Shown: one piece after another, positions 63,796 to 64,000 of the stretch | How positions within the stretch are numbered: position 1 is the stretch's first letter | Layout: each line of letters begins with the position of its first letter | Assembly (NCBI RefSeq): GCF_008932115.1 | Contig: NZ_CP044543.1 | Coordinates: 1,116,001 to 1,180,000 of the forward strand | DNA from: Bradyrhizobium betae | GTDB lineage: Bacteria; Pseudomonadota; Alphaproteobacteria; Rhizobiales; Xanthobacteraceae | Reading direction: 5' to 3' | Length of the DNA: 64,000 nt | The notes under the pieces: generated by a model | The model's database searches: none | What the model saw: only the letters and a program-made list of their open reading frames with translations | What the model was told of the DNA's origin: nothing | Made by a program: the position numbers and the translations under genes

Positions 63796-64000
63796 AACTG
63801 GCGCGCCAGCCTGGCGGCGACCATCATGCCCGCCTTCGTGCTCGGCAACGCGATCTCCGCGATCCTGATGCGGCACACCCGCAGCGCCATGCTTCAGGTG
63901 CTGGAGAGCGACTATGTCCGCACCGCGCGCGCGAAGGGATTGTCGGAGCGCTCCGTGATCCTCAAGCATGCCATGCGCAACGCGCTGACGCCGATCATCA
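63784..64000 (+). pseudogene. Peptide ABC transporter permease fragment (DppB-like interior), start missing, runs off the window
   Basis: In the frame of 63820 the translation reads PLTENWRASLAATIMPAFVLGNAISAIL, then RHTRSAMLQVLESDYVRTARAKGLSERSVILKHAMRNAL. This is the EAA-type coupling loop region of a DppB-family permease, which normally lies some 200 residues into the protein. No permease start or early helices precede it; an ATPase gene part does. The rest lies beyond base 64000. Confidence 0.82.

Overview
The window looks like a chromosomal segment of a GC-rich alphaproteobacterium of the Bradyrhizobium / Bradyrhizobiaceae type. The grounds are strong GC bias at third codon positions, long spurious antisense open frames, many LIV-type and peptide ABC transporters, an aerobic phenylacetate (paa) operon, PHA-granule genes, and several families of short intergenic palindromic repeats of a kind common in that group. 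No rRNA, tRNA, CRISPR, insertion sequence or phage gene was recognised. No gene-free stretch exceeds 300 bases; the gaps between genes mostly hold palindromic repeats or divergent promoters.

Layout. (1) 1-191: start of a chemotaxis receptor, cut by the window edge. (2) 356-4134: a four-gene C4 sugar-acid (threonate/erythronate) pathway, otnK-otnI-ltnD on the minus strand and otnC diverging. (3) 4317-9908: a LIV-type ABC transporter (livF-G-M-H-K) with a DUF1445 hydro-lyase, all minus. (4) 10028-14237: divergent LysR regulator, M20 amidohydrolase, D-2-hydroxyacid dehydrogenase and Ldh-family dehydrogenase. (5) 14415-17949: tartrate/D-malate-type dehydrogenase, an SDR with a degenerate active site, and an amidase. 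(6) 18127-24562: a polar amino-acid uptake module (two permeases minus; RpiR regulator, class III aminotransferase, binding protein and Asp/Glu-racemase homologue plus). (7) 24559-30139: TetR regulator and a ferredoxin, P450, MFS, molybdopterin oxidoreductase, hydrolase-OsmC cluster. (8) 30144-34743: MocR regulator with divergent EamA exporter, YeeE/YedE transporter, MDR reductase. (9) 34808-41325: the paa operon paaX-A-B-C-D-E-I-K. (10) 41535-48467: DUF445 protein, phasin, a PHA synthase operon (short PhaE-like, class III PhaC, GNAT), hydrolases and a spermidine-synthase-like protein. (11) 48618-55655: a CYP102-type self-sufficient P450, epoxide hydrolase, wax ester synthase/DGAT, hydrolase and DUF6489 protein. 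(12) 55949-64000: a dipeptide/oligopeptide ABC transporter, gamma-glutamyltransferase, and an ABC ATPase gene that is broken at about 63790 and joined out of frame to the interior of a permease gene.

How the genes work together. Most blocks are catabolic 'transporter + enzymes + local regulator' modules typical of a soil generalist. Blocks 10 and 11 form a lipid and storage-polymer neighbourhood: PHA synthesis, granule coating, fatty-acid-type hydroxylation, epoxide hydrolysis and wax/TAG acylation. Points most worth a second look are the ATPase/permease junction at the right edge, the CYP102 protein lacking the carboxylate-anchoring residues of BM3, the very short PhaE-like partner of a class III PhaC, the 26-base palindrome in the phasin promoter, the SDR lacking its catalytic Ser and Lys, and the RBS hairpin plus operator in front of paaA. 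No wholly new defence or mobile system was seen.
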